Positions 1 through 11,521 of a stretch of 64,000 nucleotides of DNA are shown here, in pieces. The notes beneath the pieces are model-generated. The model worked only from the letters and a program-made list of their open reading frames with translations. It was not told the origin of the DNA and made no database searches. The stretch is from positions 1 through 64,000 of the forward strand of contig JAGWUI010000002.1 in assembly GCA_028868515.1 (NCBI GenBank), written 5' to 3'. Both the position numbers and the translations under genes were made by a program. Within the stretch, counting starts at the first letter, position 1. Each line of letters starts with the position of its first letter. The DNA comes from Gammaproteobacteria bacterium (GTDB taxonomy: Bacteria; Pseudomonadota; Gammaproteobacteria; Pseudomonadales; Moraxellaceae).

Positions 1-749
1 CAGATGGATTGCAAAACTCTGACAGCTTGACTTGATAGGGGCAAGACCGAGGGAACGCCTTTGTTTGCTTTATTTGTAATGTAAGCAGGTAGTCTGATCA
101 TTCTGGTATTTAAATCTATCCATTCCCATCGCAACTGAAAAAGAACGCCTTGGCGTAAACTGGTTTCAATCGCGAGCTCAAATGCCACGACGGCATATTT
201 ATTGGATTGATCGGATAACATATGATGGATTTTTTCATATTCTCCGATTTCAAGCCTTCTAGTGCGTGCTTGACTTCCTTGTGGTTTACGAATGTTTTTT
301 AATGGATTGGCAAGATACTCCATTCCCCATTCTTTTCTGGCGATTTCAAACATATGGCTAATGAGCTGAAGCTCAAGTCGTATCGTATTTTCAGCACGGC
401 CAATTTTTCTTCTTTCATCTCTATATTTTGAAAAATCAGCACCTTTGAGGCTGGATAAAGTCTTATAACAAATATCATATTTTAACCATCGATCAATGCG
501 ACCATTTTCTTGATTAGGACAGCTCTTTGTTGGGATAATTTCACGGCGATATCGCTCAAGTGCGGTACTTAGTGTTGTTCGCTCAGCTTCAGTTTTATCG
601 CTATATAAACCAGAATCCATTTCAGACTCGATGCGCCGAGCCCAAAGTTCGGCCTGTTTTTTTGTATCAAAGGAGCGGTAGATCGGTTTGTTGCCTTTAC
701 GACGAACTTCGGCACACCAAGCGCCGTTACGTTCTTTAATAGAAGCCAT
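1..749 (-). CDS. Tyrosine recombinase (phage/island integrase), C-terminus off the left edge
   Basis: Site-specific recombinase of the lambda-integrase family, expected to insert and excise a mobile element. Translating the minus strand from the ATG at 749 gives 249 codons with no stop before the window edge. It starts MASIKERNGAW, which fits the N-terminal arm-binding domain, followed by a SAM-like core-binding domain (about 60-150) and the start of the catalytic domain. Residues 194-201 (IETSLRQG) match the family's box I, so R199 should be the first catalytic arginine; K227 or K230 may be the beta-hairpin lysine. The other catalytic residues (HxxR, H/W, Y) lie outside the window, so intactness is unknown. 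It lies 157 bp beyond the 3' end of a tRNA gene on the same strand, the usual position of an integrase beside its attachment site. Confidence 0.85.
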   Translation of the reverse strand, partial: MASIKERNGAWCAEVRRKGNKPIYRSFDTKKQAELWARRIESEMDSGLYSDKTEAERTTLSTALERYRREIIPTKSCPNQENGRIDRWLKYDICYKTLSSLKGADFSKYRDERRKIGRAENTIRLELQLISHMFEIARKEWGMEYLANPLKNIRKPQGSQARTRRLEIGEYEKIHHMLSDQSNKYAVVAFELAIETSLRQGVLFQLRWEWIDLNTRMIRLPAYITNKANKGVPSVLPLSSQAVRVLQSI

Positions 750-854
750 TTCAAAATCTCCAAGCGTTAGGTTAATGCTTGGTTTGAATCATCTCATTGC
801 GGAAAATTTGCGACAAAGGCTAGTTTTTGAATAATTCAGGCTCATATTTTAGGC

Positions 855-887
855 AATAAAAAAGCCTTAGCTATATGCAAAGGCTTG
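855..887 (-). terminator. Rho-independent terminator downstream of the tRNA gene
   Basis: A 7-bp perfect stem (AAGCCTT at 862-868, AAGGCTT at 880-886) is followed on the minus strand by a run of T. It lies 20 bp beyond the CCA end of the minus-strand tRNA and before the integrase gene, so it should end tRNA transcription and insulate the integrase. Confidence 0.75.
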
Positions 888-906
888 ATTTTAAATAACT
901 ATAATA

Positions 907-983
<77 letters not shown>

Positions 984-1190
984 ATATTTGGATAAAATCT
1001 TTAATTACATGTTGTTGCTTGTTTATACTTTTATGCAAAAGCAGTGAAAAAGTACAAGTCTTTCGCTGTGTATATCCAATATAAATGGCGCAATCTGATT
1101 ACGACCGATTCGTCATTTATTGCGAGCGCGTATCTTACACCATGTCAACCTAAAGAATAAAGATCATAAAAGCGTTTGTTTACTATGACT

Positions 1191-1901
1191 TTATAGAAAA
1201 CCTAATAGCGCAGCTTTAATTGTTGCTGAGATTTTGTTAGTTGCATTTAGTTTTTGAATGGAGTTGGCAATATGGAAGTTAATGGTTCTTTCAGAAGCAT
1301 TTAAAATACAGGAAATTTCATAAGAGGTTTTTCCTTCTGCGGTCCACCGTAAAACTTCAATTTCGCGGTTTGTCAGCTGTGCACGTGATTCTGGAATACT
1401 TTTAGCTTGTACCATCTTGGAGATAGTCATATGTGTTGCTTGTGCTAACCAATACATCTCCTTGTGGTGACTTTGAAGTTCTTTTTCTGAGATAGATTCT
1501 GTAGAGCGAGCAAGCGTCAACATACCTTGCGCACCATGTGCATCACGACAAGCTTGAACCCATCCGTGACGAAGTCCAAATGACGTTGCATCTTCCCATA
1601 AGTCACGCGCTGAAGTGAATAATGGGTCTGTCCAGATGATTGGATCTAATGAGTGCATACAATGATGCACAGTAGGATCAATTGTGAAGTAATTTTTTTC
1701 TGCGTAAATACGTTGCCAATCTTGTGAGTAATTATTCAGCATGACGATTTTAGGGACTGCAATTGCTGTAGGGATACGCAAACCATAAGCACAATAATCA
1801 AACCCTAAATTAGAGGATATCCGTCGAACCTCTTCAAATACTTCTTGTTCTGTTGTGAGATTTGAGAGTGCTGAGAGCTGATCTTCTTGCCAGATTTTCA
1901 T
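1191..1901 (-). CDS. abaR: LuxR-family acyl-homoserine-lactone receptor and transcription regulator (AbaR-like)
   Basis: Quorum-sensing activator that binds the signal made by the LuxI-type synthase encoded at 2623. The ATG at 1901 gives 236 aa starting MKIWQEDQL; an in-frame GTG at 1919 would add six residues but has a poorer upstream site. Counting from the GTG, the autoinducer-binding domain shows the conserved ligand-pocket residues W68, Y72, D81-P82 and W96. The C-terminal LuxR helix-turn-helix starts at LTNREIEVLRW (about 182) and contains the invariant E and G positions. The gene is transcribed away from the RsaM-like gene and luxI, with a lux-box-like site between them. The symbol rests on the Acinetobacter-like locus order. 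Confidence 0.88.
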   Translation of the reverse strand: MKIWQEDQLSALSNLTTEQEVFEEVRRISSNLGFDYCAYGLRIPTAIAVPKIVMLNNYSQDWQRIYAEKNYFTIDPTVHHCMHSLDPIIWTDPLFTSARDLWEDATSFGLRHGWVQACRDAHGAQGMLTLARSTESISEKELQSHHKEMYWLAQATHMTISKMVQAKSIPESRAQLTNREIEVLRWTAEGKTSYEISCILNASERTINFHIANSIQKLNATNKISATIKAALLGFL

Positions 1902-2000
1902 GATTTTCTTCTTCGTCACTCTTTTGTTGAGTATTGTATTTTAAGAAATGGGTTTGGTTTTCGTATTATAAGTGTTTGATTCAGTAGAAACTAGATGGAA

Positions 2001-2020
2001 ACCTGTTATATATAACAATA
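2001..2020. promoter_or_regulatory. lux-box-like operator in the luxR / rsaM-like divergent region
   Basis: The left half is an exact ACCTGT; after 8 nt the right half reads ACAATA against a canonical ACAGGT, so the 6+8+6 geometry of a lux box is kept. Inside it is a perfect 14-bp palindrome, TGTTATATATAACA (2004-2017). It is 35 bp upstream of the ORF at 2055 and 100 bp upstream of the luxR start. LuxR binding is an inference from geometry and position. Confidence 0.55.
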
Positions 2021-2054
2021 TTCTAATTGTCTATTAGCGTGTATGGTTTAGTCT

Positions 2055-2537
2055 ATGAGTTACAGAATCACTGAGACGGCTATGACGAAACACACCGATA
2101 GCATAAATATGCCAATCTATCAAGATATACAAGACGTGATTATGGAACTTTCAGACGATGGCTTTATTCGTATGGTATTTGATGAGTTGATGGAAACTCA
2201 ATTATTCCATTTGATCTCGATTAATGAAGAACATAATTTTGGTGATCCTTATACCAGAATGTTTGGTTATACCGAATGGGTAAGCCAGACGCCTTCTATT
2301 ATTAGTATTGGCTGGGATTGGAAGCTTAAGCATGATGATCGAGTGATTGATATTGTGAGAACTGGATTACCGAGAAGTAATCTTATGCTGACTGATAATT
2401 TAGAGTGCGATATTGGATTAGATCAGACATTGCATCTAATTAGCCAAAAAATTGACTCGATTGCATGGGAGGTGATCGTGAAAGATCAAATCCTAAAATC
2501 CCCAACCTACGACCATATGACATTTAGTTATTCATAG
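2055..2537 (+). CDS. abaM: RsaM/AbaM-like quorum-sensing modulator
   Basis: A small soluble acidic protein of up to 160 aa encoded between luxR and luxI, reading with luxI. Proteins in exactly this position in Acinetobacter (AbaM) and Burkholderia (RsaM) are negative modulators of homoserine-lactone signalling. The YTRMFGYTEW and SIGWDWKL stretches (about 73-105) look like the conserved core of that family. No DNA-binding motif or signal peptide is visible. The start is uncertain: ATG 2055 has no clear ribosome-binding site, while ATG 2082 has GAGACGG just upstream. The function is inferred from position plus weak sequence recognition. Confidence 0.6.
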   Translation: MSYRITETAMTKHTDSINMPIYQDIQDVIMELSDDGFIRMVFDELMETQLFHLISINEEHNFGDPYTRMFGYTEWVSQTPSIISIGWDWKLKHDDRVIDIVRTGLPRSNLMLTDNLECDIGLDQTLHLISQKIDSIAWEVIVKDQILKSPTYDHMTFSYS

Positions 2538-2539
2538 CA

Positions 2540-2559
2540 ACCTGTCAAGCTTACCAGTT
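2540..2559 (+). promoter_or_regulatory. lux box upstream of the LuxI-type synthase
   Basis: ACCTGT-CAAGCTTA-CCAGTT matches the canonical ACCTGT-N8-ACAGGT arrangement at 10 of 12 half-site positions. It lies 63 bp upstream of the synthase ATG and just after the rsaM-like stop codon. That is where a LuxR-type activator would bind to drive the positive feedback loop. Confidence 0.7.
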
Positions 2560-2622
2560 ATGAAATGTTGAGTTTTACGGTGAAATGCAACCTCGGATTT
2601 AATTTTATCTCGGGGTCTGTGT

Positions 2623-3195
2623 ATGGAATTTATTACAGGCAATTCAGCAAATCTATCTAATAATTTATATTCTAGAGTTGCTAACTATCGTCATAAAATC
2701 TTTGTTGAACGTCTAGGATGGGCGTTGAACACAAGTAATAATCAAGAACTAGATCAATTCGATCGACCAGACACAGTCTATATCATTGCACAAGATCATC
2801 TTGAGCAAATACATGGCTGTGCTCGTTTATTGCCAACAGATAAACCTTATCTATTAGGCGAAGTCTTTCCCCAACTGATTCCCAATGGCTTATCGTTACC
2901 CAACTCAAGTGAAATTTGGGAGCTGTCTCGGTTTGCTGCGGTGGATTTAGATAACCAACATACTGCAAGTGATGGACAGTTTTCATCGTCTGTTGCTGTC
3001 GGCTTATTACAAGCTGCAATTAATTGTGCTGCGTCTAAAGGCGCCAAACGGATTATTACCGTTTCGCCTGTTGGCGTGGAGCGATTATTGAGAAAGGCTG
3101 GATTCTATGCTCATCGAGCGGGTCCTCCAATGATTATTGATGGTTATCCGCTGTTCGCTTGTTGGATTGAGCTTGCTCCAGAAAATAAAATCTGA
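2623..3195 (+). CDS. abaI: Acyl-homoserine-lactone synthase (LuxI family, AbaI-like)
   Basis: Makes the quorum-sensing signal from S-adenosylmethionine and an acyl-ACP. The 190-aa length is normal for the family. The invariant LuxI residues are present: R23, F27, W33, D44, D47, R68, F82, E100 and R103 (ELSRFA motif 100-105). The start MEFITGNS is the only sensible ATG. A lux box at 2540-2559 suggests control by the neighbouring LuxR protein. Acyl chain length cannot be read from the sequence; Acinetobacter relatives mostly make 3-hydroxy-C12 signal. Downstream is a strong hairpin before the convergent DUF3108 gene. Confidence 0.93.
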   Translation: MEFITGNSANLSNNLYSRVANYRHKIFVERLGWALNTSNNQELDQFDRPDTVYIIAQDHLEQIHGCARLLPTDKPYLLGEVFPQLIPNGLSLPNSSEIWELSRFAAVDLDNQHTASDGQFSSSVAVGLLQAAINCAASKGAKRIITVSPVGVERLLRKAGFYAHRAGPPMIIDGYPLFACWIELAPENKI

Positions 3196-3339
3196 ACAGG
3201 TGGAGGTTAGAAGTTATTGGCAAGTATTGCTCACAGGTATACACATTACCTGTGACTATATAAAAAGAAAGTGTATAAATGAGCATAATAATAATCTAAA
3301 AACATAACAAGACCTTATAAGAAGACTCATGAAGTTTGA

Positions 3340-3371
3340 CTTGAGGTACCGGGCAGGGCCGGTGCTTCAAG
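3340..3371. terminator. Long hairpin between convergent genes
   Basis: CTTGAGGTACCGG pairs with CCGGTGCTTCAAG across a 6-nt loop with one or two mismatches. It lies between the stop of the synthase gene and the stop of the convergent DUF3108 gene, so it can end transcription from either side. The following T tracts are weak, so it could instead be a repeat remnant. Confidence 0.5.
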
Positions 3372-3409
3372 GATATTTCTAGTTTGAATTGAAGTTTTTT
3401 TATTGAATG

Positions 3410-4747
3410 TTAAAAATCTGTTTCTTGTTTGATATCTTGTGGCAAGTCGCCTGTTGATTTCAAATGTGAAGAGTCGTCATTTTCATCTTGTGGCGGATAT
3501 TTTTTACCAAAAATAACAGTGCCTTCGATAGAGAGTGAACTGAGGCTTTGAATGAGAGTCCTTCCTCCGCTGGACACTTTGACTTTAACAGGCATATTTC
3601 GATAGTCAGGTGCGAGCCAAATATCAGCAGTTGCAGGTTCTCCACTTAAACTTTGTCCTTGGATATGCAAAGTTCTGACTACCCCAACAGGAAGTTTGAG
3701 CTGTTCTTCATCAAGTAGTTTAAGGTGAAGCGGGAAGATACCTGTGCCGTAAGTGATTTGAACGTCCTGCTCTTTATCTCCATAAGCCAGAGCCATTTGA
3801 AAACCGATGCTCGAAATATCCTGAATACTTGGATTAAACGACATTTGATGTGGATTGTCAGGTCTACCATATGTCATGATCATGTTATTGCGATCAAATT
3901 TTGCAAACTTATAGATATTATTATTGAAGAAAATTTGAAACTTCTCTGGTTCAAGACCTCGTGAGGTTATTGAGCCTTCGCTGATCATGGATCCTTTCAT
4001 ACCAAATAAATTTGCAGAATCAGTGATGCTGTAGTGTCGACCTTCCATACGCCACTCACGATAGATATTTAAACTTAAGCCCAAGACGGTTGTTCTATAT
4101 CTCGCGTGAATTTCAACAGGAAATGCTGGGGCTGAATTCGTTGCTTGATTAGCGTTATTTTTTCCTGAAGCAACCAGTGATGCTGCCGGTGTTCCTTGCA
4201 CTGGAGCTGTTGACTGTGGAGTAATGTGTACAGTCGTATTATCAATCAGTGTATTTTGATTGACGTCATAGGGTGGAGTAGGATCATCTGTGCCGTCACT
4301 TTGTTCATCAGTTGACGCACTTGCAGTAGGCGTCGGTGTAGACATCAGTTGTGTATATAAGTCTTCAGCAGGTTTTTGTGTGCCTTTGCTGTGGGATGTT
4401 TTCTTTGCAAGTGATTTTTTAGTAGTTGAATTGAGCGGCGGCTGTGGTGGCTTAACAGGTTGTTCTTTAACTAATCGGATTGTAATGATATTTGGTGATA
4501 AATGCTGATTTGATGCTGAGTCAGCGTCTAGATTTAAACTGACTTTAGGAACGGATTCAGCTTTCTTGCGTGCGAGTATCTGATCTGGTGTTTCTGGATG
4601 CAAAAGTTGGTTAATTTTTTCGCGTAATGTTGTGATAATTTCTTGCCAAGACATATCCAGAACAATTGGCGTAAGCACAATTGTGTGCAGTATGAGTGAA
4701 GCTATCAACGCAATGATGACGAAATATTTGCGTCCGCGTCTGAACAT
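3410..4747 (-). CDS. Inner-membrane-anchored DUF3108 protein
   Basis: 445-aa protein with one N-terminal membrane anchor (about 8-32, after the basic start MFRRGRKYF). A Pro/Thr/Ser/Lys-rich linker follows (about 85-195) with a TonB-like PVKPPQPP segment. A C-terminal periplasmic DUF3108 domain covers about 200-415 (VEIHARYRTTVLGLSLNIYREW). The function of DUF3108 is not known; its layout suggests an envelope-associated protein. It stands alone: holA starts 130 bp away upstream in transcription terms. No paralogue or partner is visible nearby. Confidence 0.8.
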   Translation of the reverse strand: MFRRGRKYFVIIALIASLILHTIVLTPIVLDMSWQEIITTLREKINQLLHPETPDQILARKKAESVPKVSLNLDADSASNQHLSPNIITIRLVKEQPVKPPQPPLNSTTKKSLAKKTSHSKGTQKPAEDLYTQLMSTPTPTASASTDEQSDGTDDPTPPYDVNQNTLIDNTTVHITPQSTAPVQGTPAASLVASGKNNANQATNSAPAFPVEIHARYRTTVLGLSLNIYREWRMEGRHYSITDSANLFGMKGSMISEGSITSRGLEPEKFQIFFNNNIYKFAKFDRNNMIMTYGRPDNPHQMSFNPSIQDISSIGFQMALAYGDKEQDVQITYGTGIFPLHLKLLDEEQLKLPVGVVRTLHIQGQSLSGEPATADIWLAPDYRNMPVKVKVSSGGRTLIQSLSSLSIEGTVIFGKKYPPQDENDDSSHLKSTGDLPQDIKQETDF

Positions 4748-4876
4748 AAATGGCGTCTACATTTGATTGATGAATAATATTATAAGTAAGAGTGTATCAA
4801 AATGTGAATAAAGATATGTTTGTATTATGATGCTGATCATACATTTTTATCTTGTTAGTATTGAGTTATCTTGTAT

Positions 4877-5869
4877 TCAATCAAATAGTTGTTTTCCTGC
4901 AAGTGAAACGCTGGCTTGTAGTAATAGATCTTGTGGACTTTCTACACCGACGCCTTTAATTGCTTGATCGCAACGTAGCAGTAAGTTTAACCAATGGGTT
5001 GTTTGTTCACGTTTGATGCGTTTCATCGCTTTTTGATAGAGACTTTGTCGGTTTGACCAAATCCCTAACGCTTGATAGTTCACAGGATGTGGTTGATCTA
5101 ATAGTTGAATCAGTAAACGCATTTCACGCGAAATAGTCCATAAAATGAGAGACTCTGCTTCACCTGATTCAAATAGATAATTTAATACACGAACAGTTCG
5201 TTCGACATTGCCTTGTAATGCAGCATCAGATAAATCAAATAAGCTATAACGGGATTGATCAGACAAGGCTGGTAGAAGCTGCTCTATATCAATCGTCGTA
5301 TTTGACTCTGTCAAAAAGGAAAGTCTAATCAGAGCTTGTTGTGCGGCAAGAAGATTATTTTCCGTTTGTGCTAATAGGGTAGTCCAAGCTGCAGGTGTGA
5401 GTTGTACTTGGAGGTTTTCAGCTTGAGCATTTAAGAAAATTTGACGTTCTTGTTCATTTTGGATGCTGAGAGAAACAACAAGACCATTTGCATCGAGAAG
5501 TTGAAAGAATTTTGTTTTTTGTCCTGCTGCATCTTGTTTAGGCATGACAATGATCAAAATATTATCGCCTTGATGTTGCATGTAACGCTCTAATGCCAAC
5601 ATTCCAGCAGCATCAGGTTTATGACTTCCGTGAATTTCTAGTGCCATTGTATTGGAGAATAAGGATAAATTATCCAATTGCGCCAGTGCTTCACGCCAAT
5701 CTGATGCACTAGCTAAATCAACACGATGACGTTCTACATCAAGCGATCGCCACTGTTGGCGACATTCATCAAGTAAACTTTGCGCAAGCAGAGGCTCGTC
5801 ACCATGCAGTAGCCACGCACCCTTCATGTTCTGGATGCGTTTCCGTGCGCTTTGGTAATCTGCTTTCAT
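4877..5869 (-). CDS. holA: DNA polymerase III delta subunit
   Basis: Delta subunit of the clamp loader, which opens the beta sliding clamp. At 330 aa the length is typical. The N-terminal AAA+-like region includes GAWLLHGDEPLLAQSLLDE (about 17-35), the HolA signature that replaces a Walker A motif, and LEIHGSHKPDA in domain I. The C-terminal collar domain (about 215-330) contains FDLSDAALQGNVERTVRVL and the final helices. The gene follows lptE by only 7 nt, so the two are co-transcribed, the usual lptE-holA pairing. No odd features. Confidence 0.93.
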   Translation of the reverse strand: MKADYQSARKRIQNMKGAWLLHGDEPLLAQSLLDECRQQWRSLDVERHRVDLASASDWREALAQLDNLSLFSNTMALEIHGSHKPDAAGMLALERYMQHQGDNILIIVMPKQDAAGQKTKFFQLLDANGLVVSLSIQNEQERQIFLNAQAENLQVQLTPAAWTTLLAQTENNLLAAQQALIRLSFLTESNTTIDIEQLLPALSDQSRYSLFDLSDAALQGNVERTVRVLNYLFESGEAESLILWTISREMRLLIQLLDQPHPVNYQALGIWSNRQSLYQKAMKRIKREQTTHWLNLLLRCDQAIKGVGVESPQDLLLQASVSLAGKQLFD

Positions 5870-5876
5870 GAAAAAA

Positions 5877-6413
5877 TTAGTTTGGTTTTGCGATGGCTGG
5901 CATACGACCAGTAGCTAATTGTCTAATAATTTGCTGTGCAGCAGCTTCGTACAAATCATTTTGCAGTAAATCTTCTTGTTGGCTTTGAATGCCGACAGTA
6001 TTTTTGTTGTATTGGAAGCTGCGATGCGAAGTGATTGAGCGTGTTACTGTAAGTGGATTACCTTGAGCATCTTCGAGACGAAACTCGACTTCAACGCCAA
6101 TCTGAATTTCGGTTAACGATCCTACTAATTCTTGGCGTGTTGGGCGTATAGCGAGGATATGCAAAATTGGTGAGGTTGGTTCATCAAGCTGTACATGCAT
6201 TCCAGTAAGCTCTGCGCGAAGCCATTTAGTAAGTAAGCTATCTTGTTGCACTTTGAGCTGTAGGTGTTGGTAAACGTCAGGGATATTTCCTGCATCACGC
6301 AAATGAAAACCGCATGCGCCAAGTAATAAGACTAAAGCAACGACAACAGTTGCGCGAAAGTTATTCAAGTTGTCTCGGATCGCTATGGTTTTATTCATCA
6401 TTTTCATGTCCAT
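5877..6413 (-). CDS. lptE: LPS-assembly lipoprotein LptE
   Basis: Outer-membrane lipoprotein that plugs the LptD barrel and helps insert LPS/LOS in the outer leaflet. The signal peptide ends in a lipobox LLLGAC (about 29-34), followed by GFHLRDAG, the typical LptE start of the mature protein. At 178 aa the size is normal. It lies between leuS and holA on the same strand, a conserved gammaproteobacterial arrangement. Either MDMKMM or the internal MM could serve as start; the first is used here. Confidence 0.9.
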   Translation of the reverse strand: MDMKMMNKTIAIRDNLNNFRATVVVALVLLLGACGFHLRDAGNIPDVYQHLQLKVQQDSLLTKWLRAELTGMHVQLDEPTSPILHILAIRPTRQELVGSLTEIQIGVEVEFRLEDAQGNPLTVTRSITSHRSFQYNKNTVGIQSQQEDLLQNDLYEAAAQQIIRQLATGRMPAIAKPN

Positions 6414-6489
6414 GAGTATTCATTGCTAGAATTTAACGTCGATTTAACACCGAGATGCAGCAAGGACTTGCATCTTATTACTAATGGTT

Positions 6490-6522
6490 ACATGTTACAT
6501 CTGCGACTGAGGTGTAACATGT
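6490..6522. terminator. Hairpin between leuS and lptE
   Basis: A perfect 10-bp stem (ACATGTTACA at 6490-6499, TGTAACATGT at 6513-6522) lies in the 129-bp gap between the leuS stop and the lptE start. The T-rich tail (TTGTTTT) is on the plus-strand side, so as a minus-strand leuS terminator it is weak. It may act as an attenuator or an mRNA-stability element. Confidence 0.45.
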
Positions 6523-6542
6523 TGTTTTATGATCAGGCTTGA

Positions 6543-9194
<2,652 letters not shown>

Positions 9195-9295
9195 TCAAAA
9201 AAGATTTGGCATAGCATAGCCGAATTAGGCTGTGTATTGGGAGATGTGAAGTGATGTGAAAGAGTTTTATTTAAATAAAAAACAATCTTTAAGCT

Positions 9296-9326
9296 AAGGC
9301 ATCTCAAGATTAAGAAGAGATGCCTT
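9296..9326. terminator. Hairpin after the DUF4124 gene
   Basis: A perfect 10-bp stem (AAGGCATCTC at 9296-9305, GAGATGCCTT at 9317-9326) lies 15 bp past the stop of the minus-strand gene ending at 9341 and before leuS. The trailing sequence is only moderately T-rich, so termination is likely but not certain. Confidence 0.6.
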
Positions 9327-9340
9327 GAAAAACAGACATT

Positions 9341-9817
9341 TCAGGGACAGTCTTTTTGGATCTGTGCATTGGCTTGCTGAACTTGAGTTGCTTTTTGGTC
9401 TTCAGTTAAGTAGCTGCGTTCACCTTTTGCATCAGTGCCATAGAGACGTCTTCCGCTTTGTAACTGTGCTAAAGATGTTCTGAGTTGCTGACATTCCGCA
9501 GTGTTTTTAGCTTTACGTGCAGCCTCAGCGGCAGCTTTTTCTTTATTCTTATCAGCTTCTTTTTCAGCATCATCATCTGCTTTTAGATCTGCTTTGCTTT
9601 GAGTGTTTACGTTTTTAATCGAAGTTGCACTATCCGCAGGGATATGCGTATTGATATCTACTTTTTTGACTTCTTTTTGAGGAGGCGGCGTTTGAGTGTA
9701 GTGAGTCGCTCCTTTTTCGTCGATCCACTTGTAAAATGGCGAGGCATGACTCATTTGCCCGAAAACAAAGGGCGTTAGTGAGAGTGCAGTTAAAATCCAT
9801 TTATTCATGAGAGTCAT
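9341..9817 (-). CDS. Secreted DUF4124 protein
   Basis: 158-aa exported protein. The N-terminal signal peptide ends near SHA (about 25). A DUF4124 motif follows (FYKWIDEKGATHYTQTPPP, about 28-46), a short beta unit common in proteobacterial envelope proteins. Next comes a Lys/Ala/Glu-rich, probably helical stretch (about 75-110), and the C-terminus carries two cysteines. The start at 9817 has AAGGAC a few bases upstream; ATG 9808 is also possible. Molecular role unknown. The next gene upstream encodes another small secreted protein with a similar N-terminal domain, suggesting an old duplication. Confidence 0.75.
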   Translation of the reverse strand: MTLMNKWILTALSLTPFVFGQMSHASPFYKWIDEKGATHYTQTPPPQKEVKKVDINTHIPADSATSIKNVNTQSKADLKADDDAEKEADKNKEKAAAEAARKAKNTAECQQLRTSLAQLQSGRRLYGTDAKGERSYLTEDQKATQVQQANAQIQKDCP

Positions 9818-9914
9818 ATCAAAGTCCTTAGATATATTGAGAATCTACACTTGAATCAAGATAAATCTCCATTTCACTCGATTCAATGATATTCAGCTTG
9901 AATATTATATACCT

Positions 9915-10316
9915 TTATTCATTTGGCGTTTGTGGCGGCTTTGGTGTATTTGCATTAGGTGTGGTTGGAGCTGGAGCTGGAGCAGTAGCAGTAGCAGTTC
10001 CCGTATTTGCTGGAGCGGTGCTTGTTTGAGCAGTGTTTGTTTGAGCAGTTGCTGCAGTGGCTGTAGAAGTGGTTTTTGCTGCTTCTGGTTTAGGTGTTGC
10101 GTTTGGTGTAATGTGGTGGCTGATTGCAACAGTCTTCATTTTTTTGCAGCCTTTATCGGATGCAAGCGTGTAAGTCGCATTACCATCTTTGTCGAGTGAT
10201 TTACAATATTGTTCAGCATGAGCCGCACCGAAGCTCATAAGACTGATGCTTAGGCTTACGGCTGTTAAAGATAAAATCTGTTTGATCAGAGATTTATGCG
10301 ATGTGTGTGTAGACAC
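9915..10316 (-). CDS. Small secreted protein with low-complexity Ala/Thr/Pro tail
   Basis: 133 aa. The signal peptide ends at AHA (about 34). A short domain EQYCKSLDKDGNATYTLASDKGCKKM (about 35-60) has two cysteines likely to form a disulfide and resembles DUF4124. The C-terminal half (about 75-133) is almost only Ala, Thr, Pro, Asn and Gln and should be disordered, perhaps spanning the periplasm. No catalytic motif is visible and the function is unknown. The coding strand was chosen because only this frame has a signal peptide and sensible composition. Confidence 0.65.
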   Translation of the reverse strand: MSTHTSHKSLIKQILSLTAVSLSISLMSFGAAHAEQYCKSLDKDGNATYTLASDKGCKKMKTVAISHHITPNATPKPEAAKTTSTATAATAQTNTAQTSTAPANTGTATATAPAPAPTTPNANTPKPPQTPNE

Positions 10317-10484
10317 TTGAACACTCCTTGTAGATTCTTTTGTTATCCGCCTTTATAGACAAGATTAAAGCATATTTCAAGATGAAATACTTAATCTATT
10401 ATCACGTTAGATAAAAACTAAAAATAAGGATGAATTAAAATACTATAATAACGACAAAGCGTGTTTCTTTGGGATTGGTTGGTT

Positions 10485-11501
10485 ATGCTGGTTTTGGGTT
10501 TGGAAACGTCATGTGACGAAACAGGTTTGGCTTTATTTGATAGTGAAAAAGGCTTACTTGGGCAAGTCTTACATAGCCAGATTGCGTTGCATGCTGAATA
10601 TGGCGGTGTTGTTCCCGAACTTGCATCGCGCGATCATGTGCGCAAAATGATCCCATTGCTAGAAACATTGCTGACGCAAACAAAATTAAAAAAATCAGAT
10701 ATTAATGCCGTTGCATTCACACGAGGTCCTGGTTTGATGGGCGCGTTGATGACGGGTGCGTTGTTTGGTCGGACGTTGGCGTTTTCCTTAGGTGTTCCTG
10801 CAATTGGTGTGCACCATATGGAAGGACATTTATTAGCGCCACTACTTTCCGACACACCGCCAGAATTTCCTTTTGTCGCGCTTTTGGTTTCAGGAGGACA
10901 TACTCAACTGATGGCTGCTTATGGCGTTGGTCAATATGAGTTGCTTGGTGAATCGATTGATGATGCAGCAGGTGAGGCATTTGATAAAGTGGCAAAGATG
11001 ATTGGATTACCTTATCCAGGGGGGCCGAATGTTGCTAGATTGGCTGAATCTGGCGATCCGAAGGCATTTGATTTACCTCGTCCAATGCTACATCAAGGTC
11101 TAGACTTTTCATTCAGTGGTATGAAAACAGCTGTTTTAAATCAATATAATAAGGTCAAAGGGCAAGGTCGAGACGCCGATCTTGCTGCAAGCTTTCAAGA
11201 AGCGATGGTCGATACCTTGGTCAAAAAATGCTTGCGTGCGTTGAAGCAAGTTGGATTAAAACGGCTGGTGATCGCAGGTGGTGTGAGTGCAAATCAGGCT
11301 CTACGCGGACGGTTAGAACAAGAGCTTAAACGAATTGGGGCATCAGTTTATTATGCCGAGCCCGCGTTATGTACGGATAATGGGGCGATGATTGCATACG
11401 CAGGTTGGCAACGATTGAAAGCGGGACAGTGTGATGATTTAGCCGTGACCACTACGCCGCGTTGGCCGATGGTTGAGTTAACTGCGCCAGATATTCCATA
11501 A
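10485..11501 (+). CDS. tsaD: tRNA N6-adenosine threonylcarbamoyltransferase
   Basis: Transfers threonylcarbamoyl to A37 of ANN-decoding tRNAs, with TsaB and TsaE. From ATG 10485 the protein is 338 aa and starts [14 protein letters not shown], the universal N-terminus of the family, so the upstream in-frame GTG at 10461 is rejected. The metal-binding HHMEGH motif (H111, H115) and the ASKH-fold nucleotide motifs (SGGHTQ, AGGVSAN) are present. It is transcribed towards the tus operon, with only 20 bp between the stop codons. Confidence 0.97.
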   Translation: MLVLGLETSCDETGLALFDSEKGLLGQVLHSQIALHAEYGGVVPELASRDHVRKMIPLLETLLTQTKLKKSDINAVAFTRGPGLMGALMTGALFGRTLAFSLGVPAIGVHHMEGHLLAPLLSDTPPEFPFVALLVSGGHTQLMAAYGVGQYELLGESIDDAAGEAFDKVAKMIGLPYPGGPNVARLAESGDPKAFDLPRPMLHQGLDFSFSGMKTAVLNQYNKVKGQGRDADLAASFQEAMVDTLVKKCLRALKQVGLKRLVIAGGVSANQALRGRLEQELKRIGASVYYAEPALCTDNGAMIAYAGWQRLKAGQCDDLAVTTTPRWPMVELTAPDIP

Positions 11502-11521
11502 CTCAATCATAATCATCAATG

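Noticed and set aside
569-763. 64-codon minus-strand ORF near the left end
   Set aside because: It is an out-of-frame shadow of the recombinase gene, whose true frame starts at 749 and is open to the edge.
9930-10199. 89-codon plus-strand ORF rich in Cys, Trp and Ser
   Set aside because: It is the reverse reading of the Ala/Thr/Pro low-complexity region; the minus-strand frame has a signal peptide and sensible composition.
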